Source: Paenibacillus odorifer (lineage in GTDB: Bacteria; Bacillota; Bacilli; Paenibacillales; Paenibacillaceae). From it: a DNA stretch of 64,000 nucleotides. The DNA is taken from contig NZ_CP009428.1 of assembly GCF_000758725.1 (NCBI RefSeq), positions 4,712,001 through 4,776,000 of the forward strand. The letters run 5' to 3'. Position numbers and translations under genes: made by a program. Position 1 is the stretch's first letter, and each line of letters opens with the position of its first letter. A model generated the notes under the pieces. It was not told where the DNA came from. It made no database searches and worked only from the letters and a program-made list of their open reading frames with translations. Positions 62,797-64,000 of the stretch are shown in pieces.

Positions 62797-63644
62797 GATC
62801 CTTTATCTCCTCTATAACTGTCCTGCCATCTTAGCAATCTCGATTCCAACAGCTTTACTAATGAATCTGACAGTTTACCTACTACCGCAAACACGATGAT
62901 CCCAACAAATACCACTGTGGTCAAAGAAAACGATCGCGCGTCATTGATTAGATAGCCAACACCTGAGCTAGAGCCCATCATTTCCGCTACGACAAGTCCA
63001 AGCCAAGCTATGCCTACAGACAAGCGGATACCTAAAAAGATGTTGGGCAGTGAGGCTGGAATAATTAACTTACTCACCATCTGCCATTTACTGAATTGCA
63101 GTACTCTCCCAACATCAAACAACTTGTTGTCCACCGAACGGATTCCTAGAAATGTGTTCACGTATAATGGGAAAAATGAACCTTTGGCAATCAACAATAT
63201 TTTTGAGGTTTCACCGAATCCGAACCACAAAATAAATAGTGGAGCAATTGCTAAATGGGGCAGCGTGCGCAGCATTTGCAGCGACGGATCCAGCAAACGT
63301 TCTGTTTTGTATGAAAAGCCTACCCACAAACCAGCCGCTAAGCCAAGCCCTCCCCCAATTAAGAAACCAAGCAGTGCCCGCCAAGCAGATATGCCTAAAT
63401 GTTTCGCCAGCTCACCGGACGCGGTCAAGCTAACCAATTCCCGCCATATTTCACTTGGCCTTGGCAGCAATATAGGATTTAACTTTCCCATCGCTCCGGC
63501 TATCTCCCAAATCAGGAGCAAAGCAATTGGTAAGATAAGTCCAAGCAATATATTCGTCGTTTGGATGGAAAGTCCACGCTTCTTTACTGGATTCTTTTTA
63601 TGGATTAGTGGCGAGATCACAGCTTTTTCAGCACTGAATTGCAT
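62793..63644 (-). CDS. ABC transporter permease, SsuC/TauC-like (first copy)
   Basis: 283 aa with a short hydrophilic N-terminus, then six spans; EAA-type loop LIIPASLPNIFLGIRLSVGIAW. Works with the binding protein encoded immediately upstream; the ATPase subunit (SsuB type) is not in the window. Tandem duplicate of the next gene. Confidence 0.93.
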   Translation of the reverse strand: MQFSAEKAVISPLIHKKNPVKKRGLSIQTTNILLGLILPIALLLIWEIAGAMGKLNPILLPRPSEIWRELVSLTASGELAKHLGISAWRALLGFLIGGGLGLAAGLWVGFSYKTERLLDPSLQMLRTLPHLAIAPLFILWFGFGETSKILLIAKGSFFPLYVNTFLGIRSVDNKLFDVGRVLQFSKWQMVSKLIIPASLPNIFLGIRLSVGIAWLGLVVAEMMGSSSGVGYLINDARSFSLTTVVFVGIIVFAVVGKLSDSLVKLLESRLLRWQDSYRGDKGS

Positions 63645-63681
63645 ATAAACAACCTCTTTTCTACATCTGTGGTTTCATCCG

Positions 63682-64000
63682 TTACTTCAAAGGTTCCTTC
63701 AGTGCTGCTTCAATATATTGATTATCTGTTATTTTAGAAACTTCAATCTCTTTACGAATGTTCTTAATATTAAATTGAAAATTGGCTGTCTTCTGCAATT
63801 CTTCAACAACAGCATCACTAATTGGAATGTTGATCATCTGGGAACGTTCAAACGTACCTTCTATTACCGCTGCCGGAATGTTCCGCTCAGCCGCATATCT
63901 TTCAGTCGCTTCAGCGCGATTATCTGTCTCCCAAGCTATAGCTTTGTTGGTGACTTTTAAATAAAGCGTAACTAGTTCTGGATATTTCTCTGCGAACGCT
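63682..64000 (-). CDS. Sulfonate-type ABC transporter substrate-binding protein (C-terminal part)
   Basis: The last 105 codons of a SsuA/TauA/NMT1-type binding protein, cut by the window end: AFAEKYPELVTLYLKVTNKA, then an NRAEATERYAAERN segment and an AVVEELQKTANFQF segment, ending YIEAALKEPLK. Same strand and just upstream of the two permeases. Ligand probably an alkanesulfonate or relative. Confidence 0.85.
   Translation of the reverse strand, partial: AFAEKYPELVTLYLKVTNKAIAWETDNRAEATERYAAERNIPAAVIEGTFERSQMINIPISDAVVEELQKTANFQFNIKNIRKEIEVSKITDNQYIEAALKEPLK

Noticed and set aside
1..64000. rRNA, tRNA, prophage or transposase genes
   Set aside because: None recognised on either strand; the only tyrosine recombinase is the syntenic xerD.

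Overview
The window looks like chromosome of a Paenibacillus-type, endospore-forming Firmicute. The evidence is the sporulation block dacF-spoIIAA-spoIIAB-sigF, spoIIM, fur, yqzK-like, xerD, deoB, punA and nudF in essentially the Bacillus order, strong GGAGG ribosome sites, small sporulation regulators (MciZ-like, Sda-like), an S-layer-homology fragment and long intergenic repeats. The genus is inference; no rRNA or tRNA gene is present to test it.

Layout. 1-7.7 kb: a 3'-truncated AraC regulator behind a Fur box, then (minus strand) a five-PAS soluble histidine kinase, a ComA-like response regulator, a chemoreceptor and a CheB-like protein that lacks key active-site residues. 7.8-20.7 kb: the sporulation/nucleoside-salvage block, with a pyrimidine phosphorylase, a serine hydrolase, a 39-codon microORF and an endonuclease-Q-like gene mixed in, ending at a small MciZ-like gene. 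20.7-21.9 kb: gene-free, packed with 50-bp and 218-bp repeats. 21.9-29.7 kb: YqjE-like peptidase, Prli42-like microprotein, lipB and a branched-chain 2-oxoacid dehydrogenase operon (E3-E1a-E1b-E2). 29.9-35 kb: heterodimeric ABC exporter, thymidine kinase, DinB-like protein. 35.1-36.9 kb: a compact Agr-like peptide signalling operon whose receptor-like membrane protein has no kinase domain and whose regulator is a lone LytTR domain. 37-42.4 kb: Sda-like gene, XRE regulator, a repeat-rich gap, a phosphodiester-glycosidase/SLH gene that has lost its middle, LysR/SDR pair and a MazG-like protein.

42.5-59.5 kb is an anaerobic nitrate respiration island: mobB, a mobA-moaE fusion, ywiC-like, moaA, moeA, a NarK transporter fused to a PAS domain, narGHJI followed directly by the oxygen/nitrate sensing set nreABC, and two hemerythrin-like proteins. 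The Mo-cofactor genes supply NarG, NarK moves nitrate/nitrite, and NreABC would switch the island on. GC-rich palindromes before narK and narG are candidate NreC sites. Remnants that resemble the end of a flavohemoglobin lie beside it. 59.7-64 kb: a DUF488 protein, then a flavin monooxygenase and a sulfonate-type ABC transporter with two tandem permeases, the binding protein running off the window end.

The strongest candidates for new biology are the kinase-less Agr-like operon, the CheB pseudoenzyme beside a chemoreceptor, the XerD active-site substitutions, and several microproteins in operons.
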